A stretch of DNA of 64,000 nucleotides from Bacteroidales bacterium (GTDB lineage Bacteria; Bacteroidota; Bacteroidia; Bacteroidales; P3), in NCBI GenBank assembly GCA_017449525.1, contig JAFTFL010000016.1, positions 1 through 64,000 of the forward strand, written 5' to 3'. The notes beneath the pieces are model-generated. The model was not told where the DNA came from and did not search any database. It saw only the letters and a program-made list of their open reading frames with translations. Positions 16,260 to 24,713 of the stretch are shown here, in pieces. The position numbers were made by a program, and so were the translations under genes. The number at the start of each line of letters is the position of its first letter. The first letter of the stretch is position 1.

Positions 16260-17453
16260 TTATTCTACTTCAAGTAGCAGTCCTTTTAGGTAGGCCCCCT
16301 CGGGATGATAGATGCTGACTGGGTGGTCTTCGGCCTGCGAGAGGTAGCGCACCACACGCACCTGCCGACCAGCCAAAGCAGCGGCGCTGAAGGCCATCGT
16401 CTGGAAGTCCTCACGGCTCACAGCCTGCGAACAGCTGAAGGTGAACAGCAAGCCACCAGCTCTCAATTGCCTCATGGCCTTCTGATTGATACTCCGGTAG
16501 CCTTTCAGACCTTGCTGCAGGCTGTGGTGGTTCTTGGCGAATGCTGGCGGGTCGAGGATGACGATATCAAAGTCATCGCCCGCCTCGTCGAGGTATTTCA
16601 GCACGTCGGCCGCAACCGAGCGATGGCTTTGTTCAAAGTGATTTAGCGCAATGTTGCGGTCGCACATGGTCAATGCTTTACGGCTGATGTCCACCGTCTC
16701 CACGTATGAAGCTCCGCCAGCCAAGGCCGAAAGTGAGAAACCACCCGTATAGCCGAAGCAATTGAGTACACGACGCCCTGCGGCAACCCTACCCACTAAG
16801 GCTCGGTTGTCGCGCTGGTCAATGAAAAAACCTGTTTTCTGTCCGTCGTAAAGGTCAACCAACATACGATTGCCATGTTCGCAGACTTCGCACTCACGCA
16901 CTTCTGCACCATGCAAAAAACCGTCGGTCGCAACCCCTTCGGGCAGTGTGGCCGACGACTTAGAGAATACGGCTTTAGCACCAGGCACCAACTCCATGAG
17001 CATGGGAACCAGAGCAGGAAACAGCCTGTACATGCCCACCGAATGAGCCTGTAGCACAAGAGTGCCAGCATAGTAGTCGACAATCAAACTGGGCAGAAAA
17101 TCACCTTCACCATTGATGAGTCTGAAGACATTGGTCTGCTCATTCCCAACAAGGCCAAGCTGCTGGCGAAGAGCCACTGCACCGGCGACACGCTGTCTCC
17201 AAAAGTCAGGATAACGCCCCATATCGACATGGGGTTCATCAAAGCTCAACACCTTCACCATGATAGAGCCCTGCTGGTATTGGCCAACGGCCATCCAGCG
17301 GTTGTCGGCCGTGTACACATCCACCAATTCTCCTTCGGGAATGTCGTGGGGTTTGGTACTGAACGCACCAGAGAAAATCCATGGATGCCGACGTTGCAGC
17401 GACTTCTCCTTGCCCGGCAGAAGTTTCAAACGATAAGGGGTATCACCCTGCAT
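16260..17453 (-). CDS. RlmI-type 23S rRNA (cytosine-C5) methyltransferase with PUA domain
   Basis: S-adenosylmethionine-dependent enzyme of 397 residues, family of RlmI (m5C1962 of 23S rRNA). An N-terminal PUA domain ([20 protein letters not shown]) is followed by the EEHEE-like insert and a Rossmann domain with [20 protein letters not shown], the SAM site, and the catalytic [12 protein letters not shown] and LLFTFSCSQ. The frame begins at a TTG at 17477; the ATG at 17453 directly precedes the PUA domain and is chosen. It follows rpe after 39 bp. Confidence 0.88.
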   Translation of the reverse strand: MQGDTPYRLKLLPGKEKSLQRRHPWIFSGAFSTKPHDIPEGELVDVYTADNRWMAVGQYQQGSIMVKVLSFDEPHVDMGRYPDFWRQRVAGAVALRQQLGLVGNEQTNVFRLINGEGDFLPSLIVDYYAGTLVLQAHSVGMYRLFPALVPMLMELVPGAKAVFSKSSATLPEGVATDGFLHGAEVRECEVCEHGNRMLVDLYDGQKTGFFIDQRDNRALVGRVAAGRRVLNCFGYTGGFSLSALAGGASYVETVDISRKALTMCDRNIALNHFEQSHRSVAADVLKYLDEAGDDFDIVILDPPAFAKNHHSLQQGLKGYRSINQKAMRQLRAGGLLFTFSCSQAVSREDFQTMAFSAAALAGRQVRVVRYLSQAEDHPVSIYHPEGAYLKGLLLEVE

Positions 17454-17492
17454 GCTACTGACTAATTGGTTACACAATGTGGTGATTTGGAA

Positions 17493-18185
17493 TCAGTCTG
17501 CCTCGGAGGCACACTTGATATTGTGGACTGCCTGCAGTGGGTCGGGTGCAGCAAAGACGGCATTGCCGGCCACCAACACATCCGCCCCACAAGCAAAGAG
17601 CTTTCCAGCGTTTTGAGCATTCACGCCTCCGTCGACCTCTATCAGGCACTCCGCATTGCACTGCTGGCACAGCTGGCGTAACTGCCGCACCTTCTCGTAT
17701 GTATGCTCTATAAACTTCTGGCCACCGAACCCAGGGTTCACACTCATGATCAGCACCATGTCGCACACTTCTATAATGTCACTCAGCATCAACACAGGCG
17801 TATGGGGGTTGAGCGCCACGGCGGCATGCATACCCTTGTCCTTAATGGCATGAAGCGTACGATCCAGATGGTTGCATGCTTCGTAATGCACCGTCAAGAT
17901 GTCCGCTCCGACCTCTTTGAATGAATCAATATAGCGGTCGGGGTCAACAATCATCAAGTGTACGTCGAGGGGTTTCGACGTATGTCTCCTGATGTGTCGT
18001 ATCACAGGCTGTCCAAAACTAATGTTAGGCACAAAGACTCCATCCATTACGTCGACGTGAAGCCAGTCGCATTCACTACGGTTTAGCAGCTCAATGTCGC
18101 GCTGCAGATTACCAAAGTCAGCAGACAGCAACGATGGCGACACCAGTCGCACACCCTGTTTTATGTTGTGATGAGCCTCTTCCAT
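17493..18185 (-). CDS. rpe: Ribulose-phosphate 3-epimerase
   Basis: Interconverts ribulose-5-phosphate and xylulose-5-phosphate in the pentose phosphate pathway. The 230 residues form a TIM barrel with SPSLLSADFGNLQRDIE, WLHVDVMDGVFVPNISFG (metal ligands His and Asp), DVHLMI, MSVNPGFGGQKF and EVDGGV, all diagnostic. The frame opens with a TTG at 18194; the ATG at 18185 is taken. The 104-bp gap upstream, to the yitT-like gene, contains a 22-nt tandem array. Confidence 0.95.
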   Translation of the reverse strand: MEEAHHNIKQGVRLVSPSLLSADFGNLQRDIELLNRSECDWLHVDVMDGVFVPNISFGQPVIRHIRRHTSKPLDVHLMIVDPDRYIDSFKEVGADILTVHYEACNHLDRTLHAIKDKGMHAAVALNPHTPVLMLSDIIEVCDMVLIMSVNPGFGGQKFIEHTYEKVRQLRQLCQQCNAECLIEVDGGVNAQNAGKLFACGADVLVAGNAVFAAPDPLQAVHNIKCASEAD

Positions 18186-18195
18186 CCTTCTCAAT

Positions 18196-18283
18196 CTATC
18201 TTTATGATGAACCTATTACCTTTCTATTACGAACGTATTTTTCTTTTACCGTGAGCGCATTACCCCTCTATCGTGAGGATATT
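18196..18283. repeat. Four tandem 22-nt units between the YitT gene and rpe
   Basis: Exact 22-nt steps at 18196, 18218, 18240 and 18262. The last 16 positions of each unit follow YTAYNRYGARNNYATT (for example CTATTACGAACGTATT and CTATCGTGAGGATATT). The first six positions vary. A weaker fifth unit may run into the end of the YitT gene. The unit sequence differs from the GTAC-type arrays elsewhere in the window but the period is identical. Confidence 0.65.
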
Positions 18284-18289
18284 GTCCCA

Positions 18290-19174
18290 TTACAGCTTTA
18301 GCTTTTCGAAGTTCTGTCCATAGACACCCTGCACCTTGCTGACCGATATGAAGGCATTCGCATCTACACGATGGATGATTTGCATGATGTGCGACTTATC
18401 CGTTTTATGGGCGAGAATGATGAGAACCTGTTGCTCATTGTGTGAGTAGCAGCCGTGTCCATCAAGCAATGTAGCACCGCGTCCCACCTCTTTCGTAACG
18501 GCATCGCCTATTTCTTTCGTCATCGATGAGAACACCATCACTTGATAGGACTGCTTGTTGCCGTCCAGCACCATATCCAATACATAAGTCATCGTAACCA
18601 TCACCACATAGCCAAAGACCACGTTCTCCAACTTGTGACTGACAAAATAGGTACAACCGATGATAACAATGTCAATAATCATGATAACCCTACCCGGCGA
18701 GATATTGTAGAATTTGCTTAGGATAAGAGCTATGATATCGGTGCCTCCCGAGTTGCCACCCATAAGGAATGACAGACCGATGCCTACGCCACACAGGGCT
18801 CCACCCAGCAGCGAGCACATAAATGGGCCAAAGACTGCCACATCAAACCACTGCTCCACATGCAGCAACTGCTGCCACATGATGAAGAAGACAGACGACA
18901 TGATAATACCATATATTGTATTGGCACCAAACTTGGAGCCGAGCAACTTAAACCCCAAAAGAACAAAGATAGCATTTATCACAAGGTTGGTAATACCGAC
19001 TGGAATACGTTCGCCCGAGAAGAAGTAGATGATGGACGACATACCCGTTACCCCACCAGATATAATTTTGCTCGGCAGCAGAAAAGCCGACCAGGCGAAG
19101 GTGTACAGCATCAATCCCAAAGTGATGATGACATAGGATACTGCGATGTTCGATTTCTTTTTAAAGATATGCAT
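18290..19174 (-). CDS. YitT family membrane protein (DUF161 plus DUF2179)
   Basis: A 294-residue inner-membrane protein. Five or six hydrophobic helices make up the YitT membrane part, with IISGGVTGMSSIIYF and FLMGGNSGGTDIIALIL as its repeated signature; a cytoplasmic DUF2179 domain at the C-terminus (ATLLDGHGCYSHNEQQVLIIL ends before 20 residues per block: ATLLDGHGCYS, HIMQIIHRVDANAFIS) completes the family architecture. Function is unknown; transport or sensing has been proposed. It begins 2 bp after the TSCPD gene ends and is therefore co-transcribed with it. Confidence 0.88.
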   Translation of the reverse strand: MHIFKKKSNIAVSYVIITLGLMLYTFAWSAFLLPSKIISGGVTGMSSIIYFFSGERIPVGITNLVINAIFVLLGFKLLGSKFGANTIYGIIMSSVFFIMWQQLLHVEQWFDVAVFGPFMCSLLGGALCGVGIGLSFLMGGNSGGTDIIALILSKFYNISPGRVIMIIDIVIIGCTYFVSHKLENVVFGYVVMVTMTYVLDMVLDGNKQSYQVMVFSSMTKEIGDAVTKEVGRGATLLDGHGCYSHNEQQVLIILAHKTDKSHIMQIIHRVDANAFISVSKVQGVYGQNFEKLKL

Positions 19175-19176
19175 GG

Positions 19177-19479
19177 TTATGATTGTTGATTATTTTGTAC
19201 CAATATGTATGAAAATAGTTGCGACAGTTGGTCGGGGCATGAGGTGCCGCGCCCAGCGCAGTCTATTCCTTTCAGTTTGTCAATAGCCTGTTCAAGTGTC
19301 AGACCTTCCGACAATCGAGCCACGCCTTGCGTATTGCCTCCACAACCGCCACCTATACGCACGCGCACTATCTCATTGCCTCGGCTCAACACTTCCATCA
19401 CCTGAGAGCATACGCCTTCAGGCTGTCCAGCACTATAGCGTAATCCGTTTTCCAGCAGGTCTGATTGTATGATGTGCAT
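19177..19479 (-). CDS. TSCPD domain protein (TIGR03905-like)
   Basis: A 100-residue protein with RIGGGCGGNTQGVARLSEGL and, near the end, GRGTSCPDQLSQ, the sequence that gives the family its name. The domain resembles the C-terminal segment of class II ribonucleotide reductases and contains four conserved cysteines that could bind metal. Function is unknown. It sits between the YggS-type gene (12 bp upstream) and the YitT gene (2 bp downstream). Confidence 0.85.
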   Translation of the reverse strand: MHIIQSDLLENGLRYSAGQPEGVCSQVMEVLSRGNEIVRVRIGGGCGGNTQGVARLSEGLTLEQAIDKLKGIDCAGRGTSCPDQLSQLFSYILVQNNQQS

Positions 19480-19491
19480 GACTGTCTGTTG

Positions 19492-20169
19492 TTAAATTGC
19501 GTAGTTGCGTTGTCCAAAGATAGCGGAACCCACCCTTACCAGTGTTGCCCCTTCGTCCATAGCTATCGCATAATCATGGCTCATTCCCATGGATAGTTCC
19601 TTGAAATATGTTGCCTCGGCAAACGAGTGCTGCTTTATGCGTTGGAAGATTTCCCGCAAGTGGCGGAACTCCTGGCGCACCAACGCCGTATCTTCGGTGT
19701 TGGTTGCCATGCCCATCACCCCACACAATCTAACGTGGTTCATCGCTTTATAGTTATCAGATTCGAGCAACGCCACAGCCTCCTCCTCGCTCAATCCAAA
19801 CTTGGTCTCCTCGGTGGCTATGTGGAATTGCAACAGGCAATCGATAACACGTCCATGTTTCTCGGCCTCCTTGTCGACCACTTGAAGCAGTGCCAGCGAA
19901 TCGATGCTGTGTATCATCCGTACGAATGGTGCGATATACTTCACCTTATTTGACTGCAAATGTCCAATGAAGTGCCACTCCACCTCTTCGGGAAGAGCCT
20001 GATGTTTTTCTCTCATCTCCTGCGCCTTGTTCTCTCCGAACAGTCTTTGCCCTGCGTCGTAGGCCTCCTGCAGCATGGCAACGGGTTTGGTCTTCGACAC
20101 AGCAATCAGCCTCACTCCTTCTTTTATTGAAGAGCGAACGAACTGAAGGTTTTGCGCTACGCTTGTCAT
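19492..20169 (-). CDS. Pyridoxal phosphate homeostasis protein, YggS/PLPBP family
   Basis: A 225-residue single-domain PLP-binding protein that buffers vitamin B6 and amino-acid pools. Diagnostic motifs: RLIAVSKTKP with the PLP lysine, FGENKAQEM, WHFIGHLQSNKVKYI, LSMGMSHDYAIAMDEGATLVR (split as LSMGMSHDY and GATLVRVGSAIFG). It lies downstream of topB and upstream of the TSCPD and YitT genes on the same strand. Confidence 0.92.
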   Translation of the reverse strand: MTSVAQNLQFVRSSIKEGVRLIAVSKTKPVAMLQEAYDAGQRLFGENKAQEMREKHQALPEEVEWHFIGHLQSNKVKYIAPFVRMIHSIDSLALLQVVDKEAEKHGRVIDCLLQFHIATEETKFGLSEEEAVALLESDNYKAMNHVRLCGVMGMATNTEDTALVRQEFRHLREIFQRIKQHSFAEATYFKELSMGMSHDYAIAMDEGATLVRVGSAIFGQRNYAI

Positions 20170-20260
20170 ATCGTGTGTTTATGTGTGCATTATTCTGTAC
20201 TGAGTCCGACGGCTACTGCCCCATAAGGCGTTGCGAACCTATCGGCTCATTCTTACCGGT

Positions 20261-22411
20261 TCATAACGTTTGCGCCTGCGCTTTATTGCCGTCCTCTTCT
20301 ACAAATGGTTGGCGAAACGTGCAGCCACTGCGCCATTCGGAACAGCCGAGAGCCGTCCTACCCCGTATCACATACCCCTTGCCGCAGAGCGGGCAAAGGT
20401 CGCCTTCTTTGGCAAGTCGTTTCTTTTTCGGTGCAGCCTTCCTGCGTTTTTTCTTCTCTGCACCATCGTTTTCCGCTGCTTCTGCCTCCTGTTTCACGGC
20501 GGTTCGTCGTGTCGTAGTGCGCTGTCGGTTGCCTTTTTTAGCAGACTGTGTCTGCGCCGAGGCAACACTTCTGGGGCTATTGTCGGCCATAACCTGCGCC
20601 ACAATCTGACGCGTCATCTCCTTCAACTCTTCGAGAAACTGCTTTGCATCGTACTTGTGCGACTCTATTTCTCTTAACTTTTTCTCCCACTGCCCAGTAA
20701 GTTCGGCGCTTTTCAGTAGTTCTTCATGTATTACGGCTATGAGATCTATGCCCGTTGGCGTAGCCACAAGCGACTTGCGCTCTTTGCGAATATAGCCTCG
20801 CTTGAAGAGAGTCTCGATGATAGCCGCACGGGTAGAGGGTCTACCTATCCCGTTTTCTTTCAATGCATCCCTCAGCTGTTCGTTCTCCACCGTTTTGCCG
20901 GCAGTCTCCATAGCTCGTAGTAGTGTGGCTTCGGTGTAGGGTTTTGGCGGCTGTGTCCATTTCTCGGTGAGGGTCGGCTCGTGGGGTCCATGCTCGCCTT
21001 TGACGAACTGGGGCAGTTCTTTTTCTTCGGAAGCCGACTCGTCGTCGCTCTGCTTCGGCATAACTCCGTAAACGGCGCGCCAACCCTGATCCACAATCTG
21101 TTTGCCCGTTGCCTTGAAGTCCCACTTCTCCACGCGCCCAATAACGGTGGTGGCAGTGTACTTGCAGTCGGGGTAGAATACTGCGATGAACCGGCGCGCC
21201 ACCAGGTCATAAACCAATTTTTCCTGGCGCGAGAGCGATTTCCCTGCAGGATTGACCCCAGTAGGGATAATGGCATGGTGGTCTGTAACCTTGCTGTTGT
21301 CAAACACTTTCTTACTCTTGGGCAACTTCTTTCCAAGCAGTGGCTGCACTAAAGCCGCATAGGGTTGAAGCCCGCCCAGTATGGTCGGACACTTGGCATA
21401 GAGGTCGTCGGTGAGGTAGGTCGTATCGACACGGGGATAGGTGGTGAGCTTCTTCTCGTACAAACTCTGTATGTATCGAAGAGTCTCCTCGGCTGAAAAG
21501 GCGTACTTCTTGTTACACTCCACCTGCAACGAGGTGAGGTCAAACAGGCGTGGTGCCGACTCGGTGCCATTCTTATTTTGTACGGCAGTAATTTCAAACG
21601 GCTTACCACTGATTGACGCAAGTGCCACTTCACCCTCTTCTTGGCTGAGGAATCGCCCAACCGGGCCCTTGCTTTTGGAGGTCGTGGCATGCGCATCTTC
21701 TGTCTCGCTGTCGGCGGACTTGAGTGTAAAGAGCGTGTCGCGATAGACCGTCGACAGTACCCAGTAACGGGTCGACTCGAAAGAGTCTATCTCCTGTTGC
21801 CGTTTCACAATGAGGGCCAATGTCGGAGTCTGCACCCGTCCGATGGACAACACTTGTCCCGCCCCTTGCCTGTAGCGCATGGTGTACAGCCGTGTGGCAT
21901 TCATACCCAACAGCCAATCGCCAATCGAGCGGCACAGACCTGCCTGATATAACGAAGTGTATTCCTCTTGGGGTTTCAAGTGAGCAAAGCCTTCGCGGAT
22001 AGAGTCCTCCGTAAGGCTGGATATCCACAGTCGACTGACTGGACAAGTGGCCTTGGCCTTCTGCATTACCCAACGCTGGATGAGTTCTCCCTCCTGGCCA
22101 GCATCGCCGCAGTTCACAATGCGTTCGGCATTGCGCATCAGGCTTTCTATCACCGCAAACTGCTTTGCGACCCCTTTATCCGAAAGGAGTTTTATTCCAA
22201 AGCGTTCGGGTATCATGGGCAGTCGACTGAGTGTCCACTGCTTCCACTCTGAATGATAATCGTGTGGCTCCTTCAGACAACACAGATGACCAAAAGTCCA
22301 TGTAACCTGATAGCCATTGCCTTCCATATAGCCATTGTGGGCTGTGGTAGCCCCAAGCACTTTGGCTATGTCTTTTGCCACACTGGGCTTTTCAGCAATG
22401 CAGACTATCAT
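20261..22411 (-). CDS. topB: DNA topoisomerase III
   Basis: Type IA topoisomerase of 716 residues. It starts with the Toprim domain (MIVCIAEKPSVAKDIAKVLG; GDAGQEGELIQRW), continues with GLCRSIGDWLLGMNATRLYT and SIGRVQTPTLALIVKR, and has the active-site tyrosine in LTTYPRVDTTYL. The C-terminal 110 residues include a lysine/arginine-rich linker and a zinc ribbon with CPLCGKGYVI and CSEWRSGCTF. The enzyme decatenates DNA and removes negative supercoils. It is followed by the YggS-type gene after 91 bp. Confidence 0.94.
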   Translation of the reverse strand: MIVCIAEKPSVAKDIAKVLGATTAHNGYMEGNGYQVTWTFGHLCCLKEPHDYHSEWKQWTLSRLPMIPERFGIKLLSDKGVAKQFAVIESLMRNAERIVNCGDAGQEGELIQRWVMQKAKATCPVSRLWISSLTEDSIREGFAHLKPQEEYTSLYQAGLCRSIGDWLLGMNATRLYTMRYRQGAGQVLSIGRVQTPTLALIVKRQQEIDSFESTRYWVLSTVYRDTLFTLKSADSETEDAHATTSKSKGPVGRFLSQEEGEVALASISGKPFEITAVQNKNGTESAPRLFDLTSLQVECNKKYAFSAEETLRYIQSLYEKKLTTYPRVDTTYLTDDLYAKCPTILGGLQPYAALVQPLLGKKLPKSKKVFDNSKVTDHHAIIPTGVNPAGKSLSRQEKLVYDLVARRFIAVFYPDCKYTATTVIGRVEKWDFKATGKQIVDQGWRAVYGVMPKQSDDESASEEKELPQFVKGEHGPHEPTLTEKWTQPPKPYTEATLLRAMETAGKTVENEQLRDALKENGIGRPSTRAAIIETLFKRGYIRKERKSLVATPTGIDLIAVIHEELLKSAELTGQWEKKLREIESHKYDAKQFLEELKEMTRQIVAQVMADNSPRSVASAQTQSAKKGNRQRTTTRRTAVKQEAEAAENDGAEKKKRRKAAPKKKRLAKEGDLCPLCGKGYVIRGRTALGCSEWRSGCTFRQPFVEEDGNKAQAQTL

Positions 22412-22437
22412 GGTTTGTAATATATTGCCGTAAAACT

Positions 22438-23277
22438 TTAGTTATTCTCCTTAACAAGCAGCATAGCAGCCCAATCGTCGCGCTTCATAACTCGCTCGAG
22501 ACGCAACCCATTCCTCAACGCCTCCTGCTGCAGTGCCTCCACATCGCTTTCATAGAAACCGCTCAGCAGCAGCTGCGCACCACTTCGCATAGCGGCGGCA
22601 TAACGTGCCATGTCCGTCATAAGGATGTTGCGGTTTATGTTGGCAAACACCACATCATACAAGTCGTTGCCGAGCAGCGAAGCATCGCCCATGCGGCAAG
22701 AAACGCGCTCAGTACAAGCATTGCGCTGCACATTCTCCTCAGCATTGCGAAATGCCCACTCGTCCACGTCGATAGCATCCACGTGAGCCGCATCTCGCTT
22801 AGCCGCCAGAATGGCCAACACCGCCGTGCCACATCCCATGTCAAGCACCTGCTTATGAAGCATCGGCACCTCACATATCAAGCTCAGCATCATGTAGGTG
22901 GTAGCATGATGCGCCGTGCCAAACGACATCTTCGGTTCTATCTCTATCTCGTATTGCACATCGCTGCGATGGGGATGAAAGGGTGCACGAATCCAACACT
23001 TGTCCTCCACCAGCACAGGCGTGTGCGTACGCTCCCATTCGCTGTTCCAGTCCTTATCCGGCATCTCTTCGGCTGTAAATGAGACTGCACAGTCTGCTTC
23101 TTTAATCTGTTGCTTCAAGAACGCCTCGTCATAAAGATGGGTGGGTACATAGGCCTTCAGCCCATCATGAGTCTCCACAAAGCTGTCGTATGGTCCCTCC
23201 TCTCCAAGCGTGTACATAAGGAGGTCGCGGAAAGGTTCGAGCGGCATTATATGGAGTGTTACTTCGGTGTATTTCAT
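22438..23277 (-). CDS. prmA: Ribosomal protein L11 methyltransferase
   Basis: Trimethylates L11 using S-adenosylmethionine. The 279 residues begin with the L11-binding domain and include DKDWNSEWERTHTPVLVEDK, MSFGTAHHATTYMML, the SAM motif VLDMGCGTAVLAILAAKRDA and DVVFANINRNIL, in the order found in PrmA. Located between truA and topB with gaps of 30 and 26 bp, so probably one transcript. Confidence 0.92.
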   Translation of the reverse strand: MKYTEVTLHIMPLEPFRDLLMYTLGEEGPYDSFVETHDGLKAYVPTHLYDEAFLKQQIKEADCAVSFTAEEMPDKDWNSEWERTHTPVLVEDKCWIRAPFHPHRSDVQYEIEIEPKMSFGTAHHATTYMMLSLICEVPMLHKQVLDMGCGTAVLAILAAKRDAAHVDAIDVDEWAFRNAEENVQRNACTERVSCRMGDASLLGNDLYDVVFANINRNILMTDMARYAAAMRSGAQLLLSGFYESDVEALQQEALRNGLRLERVMKRDDWAAMLLVKENN

Positions 23278-23307
23278 AGGAGATAACGTTTCTGAATTAA
23301 AGTGATG

Positions 23308-24084
23308 CTACATGTCGTAAGCAAAGGGAGTGTAGTCGTGCCCAATGATGTCGTGCCACGGGTAGGCCACATGGGTCAAGCAGAGTCCTTGTGCTGGCAT
23401 GGAGGTGCCTGCGGCGCAACGCGACTTCTGTTCCACAATCGAGCGCAACCCGTCGAGGCTCAGGGCTCCACGCCCTACATCAAGGAGGGTACCCACCACC
23501 GAACGAACCATGTTGCGCAAGAACCTGTTGGCAGTAATCGTGAAGACCCAGCCATCCACCTCTTCCACCCAAAAAGCCTCACTGAGGTGGCATATATTGG
23601 TTTTTACCTGGGTGTGAAGTTTGGCAAACGAGGTAAAATCCTCATACTCCATAAGGATTGCCGCCCCGCGGTTCAACAGTTCCAAGTCGGGAGCATAGTA
23701 GATGCGGCTATAAATACCTTGCTTGAAGGGTTGCCGACGCTTGGAAACACGATAGCGATAGGTACGAGCCGTGGCACTGAACCGTGCATGAAACGACTGC
23801 GGCACCTCGAAGATGTCATATATCTCAATGCCAGTAGGCAGCATGGAATTCAACTTAAAAACCAACTGATCTGGCAGCACATTGTCGCTGTCGAAGTGCG
23901 CATAGTAGTCCGACGCATGTACGCCCGTATCGGTTCGGCCGCACCCTACAACCCCCACCTGCTCACGCATGAGAGTTGACAGCGACTGCTCCACCGCCTG
24001 CTGCACAGTTGGCACCTGGGGCTGACTTTGCCAACCACAGAACCCCATTCCGTTATAACATAAATGTATACAATAACGATGCAT
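23308..24084 (-). CDS. truA: tRNA pseudouridine(38-40) synthase
   Basis: Makes pseudouridine at positions 38-40 of the anticodon arm. The 258 residues contain the catalytic aspartate in VVGCGRTDTGVHASDYYAHF and further motifs FHARFSATARTYRYRV and FLRNMVRSVVGTLLDVGRG. The frame opens at 24126, but the promoter box at 24112-24119 lies inside that extension; the ATG at 24084, which starts at MHRYCIHLCYNGMGFCGWQ, is chosen. Confidence 0.94.
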   Translation of the reverse strand: MHRYCIHLCYNGMGFCGWQSQPQVPTVQQAVEQSLSTLMREQVGVVGCGRTDTGVHASDYYAHFDSDNVLPDQLVFKLNSMLPTGIEIYDIFEVPQSFHARFSATARTYRYRVSKRRQPFKQGIYSRIYYAPDLELLNRGAAILMEYEDFTSFAKLHTQVKTNICHLSEAFWVEEVDGWVFTITANRFLRNMVRSVVGTLLDVGRGALSLDGLRSIVEQKSRCAAGTSMPAQGLCLTHVAYPWHDIIGHDYTPFAYDM

Positions 24085-24111
24085 AGCCTCGACATGTGCT
24101 GTTCCAGAGTG

Positions 24112-24119
24112 CAAAAGTA
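24112..24119 (-). promoter_or_regulatory. -7 box for truA
   Basis: Reverse strand TACTTTTG followed by CA, 28 bp before the chosen truA start. It decides against the longer N-terminus. Confidence 0.5.
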
Positions 24120-24239
24120 GGTACATTTTGTGATATTCACCACAGCCACAAGGCTCGTTTTTTTCACTTCCTCATGTCAATGCCAAGCATATTGACACAA
24201 CCGCCCCTGATTCCTACACGCCATGCGCCGCAAAAATCG

Positions 24240-24247
24240 TATCTTTG
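24240..24247 (+). promoter_or_regulatory. Promoter-like box facing the 24.4-kb array
   Basis: TATCTTTG followed by CA, 92 bp before the first unit of the 22-nt array, with no gene between. Expected start near 24254. Confidence 0.4.
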
Positions 24248-24338
24248 CACCGCCATTCGAAAGTCGCGCCCCTCAGTTCGCACCCCGCCCCACCCCTTCA
24301 TTCCAAACACCGCCTCTCCATGAGTCGCCATGCACCAG

Positions 24339-24581
24339 CCGTACAGCACACGGATATGGGGCCGTACAGGCACCCTTACACAAACTAAATATACAGCTAT
24401 AACACACCTACTTGTATTGCTCATTTGCTGTACAGCATGAACCTTCATACTGTACGGCATCAAATCCTGTTCCGTACGGCATCGACCCCTATTCCGCAGG
24501 ACATCCCACATCCCTCCACCTCCCCACACGAAGCACCGCTGAACCACCGCACCACAGAGTGGCGAGGCATCGCCCTGACAA
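24339..24581 (+). repeat. 22-nt tandem array upstream of the OmpA-like gene
   Basis: Units begin at 24339, 24362, 24384, 24406, 24428, 24450, 24472 and 24494, all 22 nt apart except one step of 23; weaker in-phase units continue to 24560. The conserved head of the unit is CYGTACRGCAT (CTGTACAGCAT at 24428, CTGTACGGCAT at 24450, CCGTACGGCAT at 24472, CCGCAGGACAT at 24494); the other 11 positions vary. Each head is half or all of a palindrome, so TGCTGTACAGCA (24426-24437) is perfect. The array fills most of the 630-bp gap between truA and the OmpA-like gene and contains no credible protein. Confidence 0.75.
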
Positions 24582-24644
24582 TATCGAACAACTTTTATGG
24601 ATAAAAAGGTGGGGCAAAACACCTACAGTGTAAATATTTATTCT

Positions 24645-24652
24645 TACCTTTG
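24645..24652 (+). promoter_or_regulatory. -7 box for the OmpA-like gene
   Basis: TACCTTTG followed by CA, 62 bp before the ATG at 24714. Confidence 0.5.
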
Positions 24653-24713
24653 CACAGAAATAAGGCAAACACCAAACCAACCACACATCCCAAACACAAC
24701 AAAGGAAATCGCC

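Noticed and set aside
22094..22130. TopB Toprim motif reading GDAGQEGE instead of DxDxE
   Set aside because: Topoisomerase III proteins of the TopB type commonly have DAGREGEL here, so this is not a lost active site.
24339..24581. 22-nt array as a CRISPR
   Set aside because: Unit is far too short, the repeat part is only about 11 nt and imperfect, and no cas gene is present.
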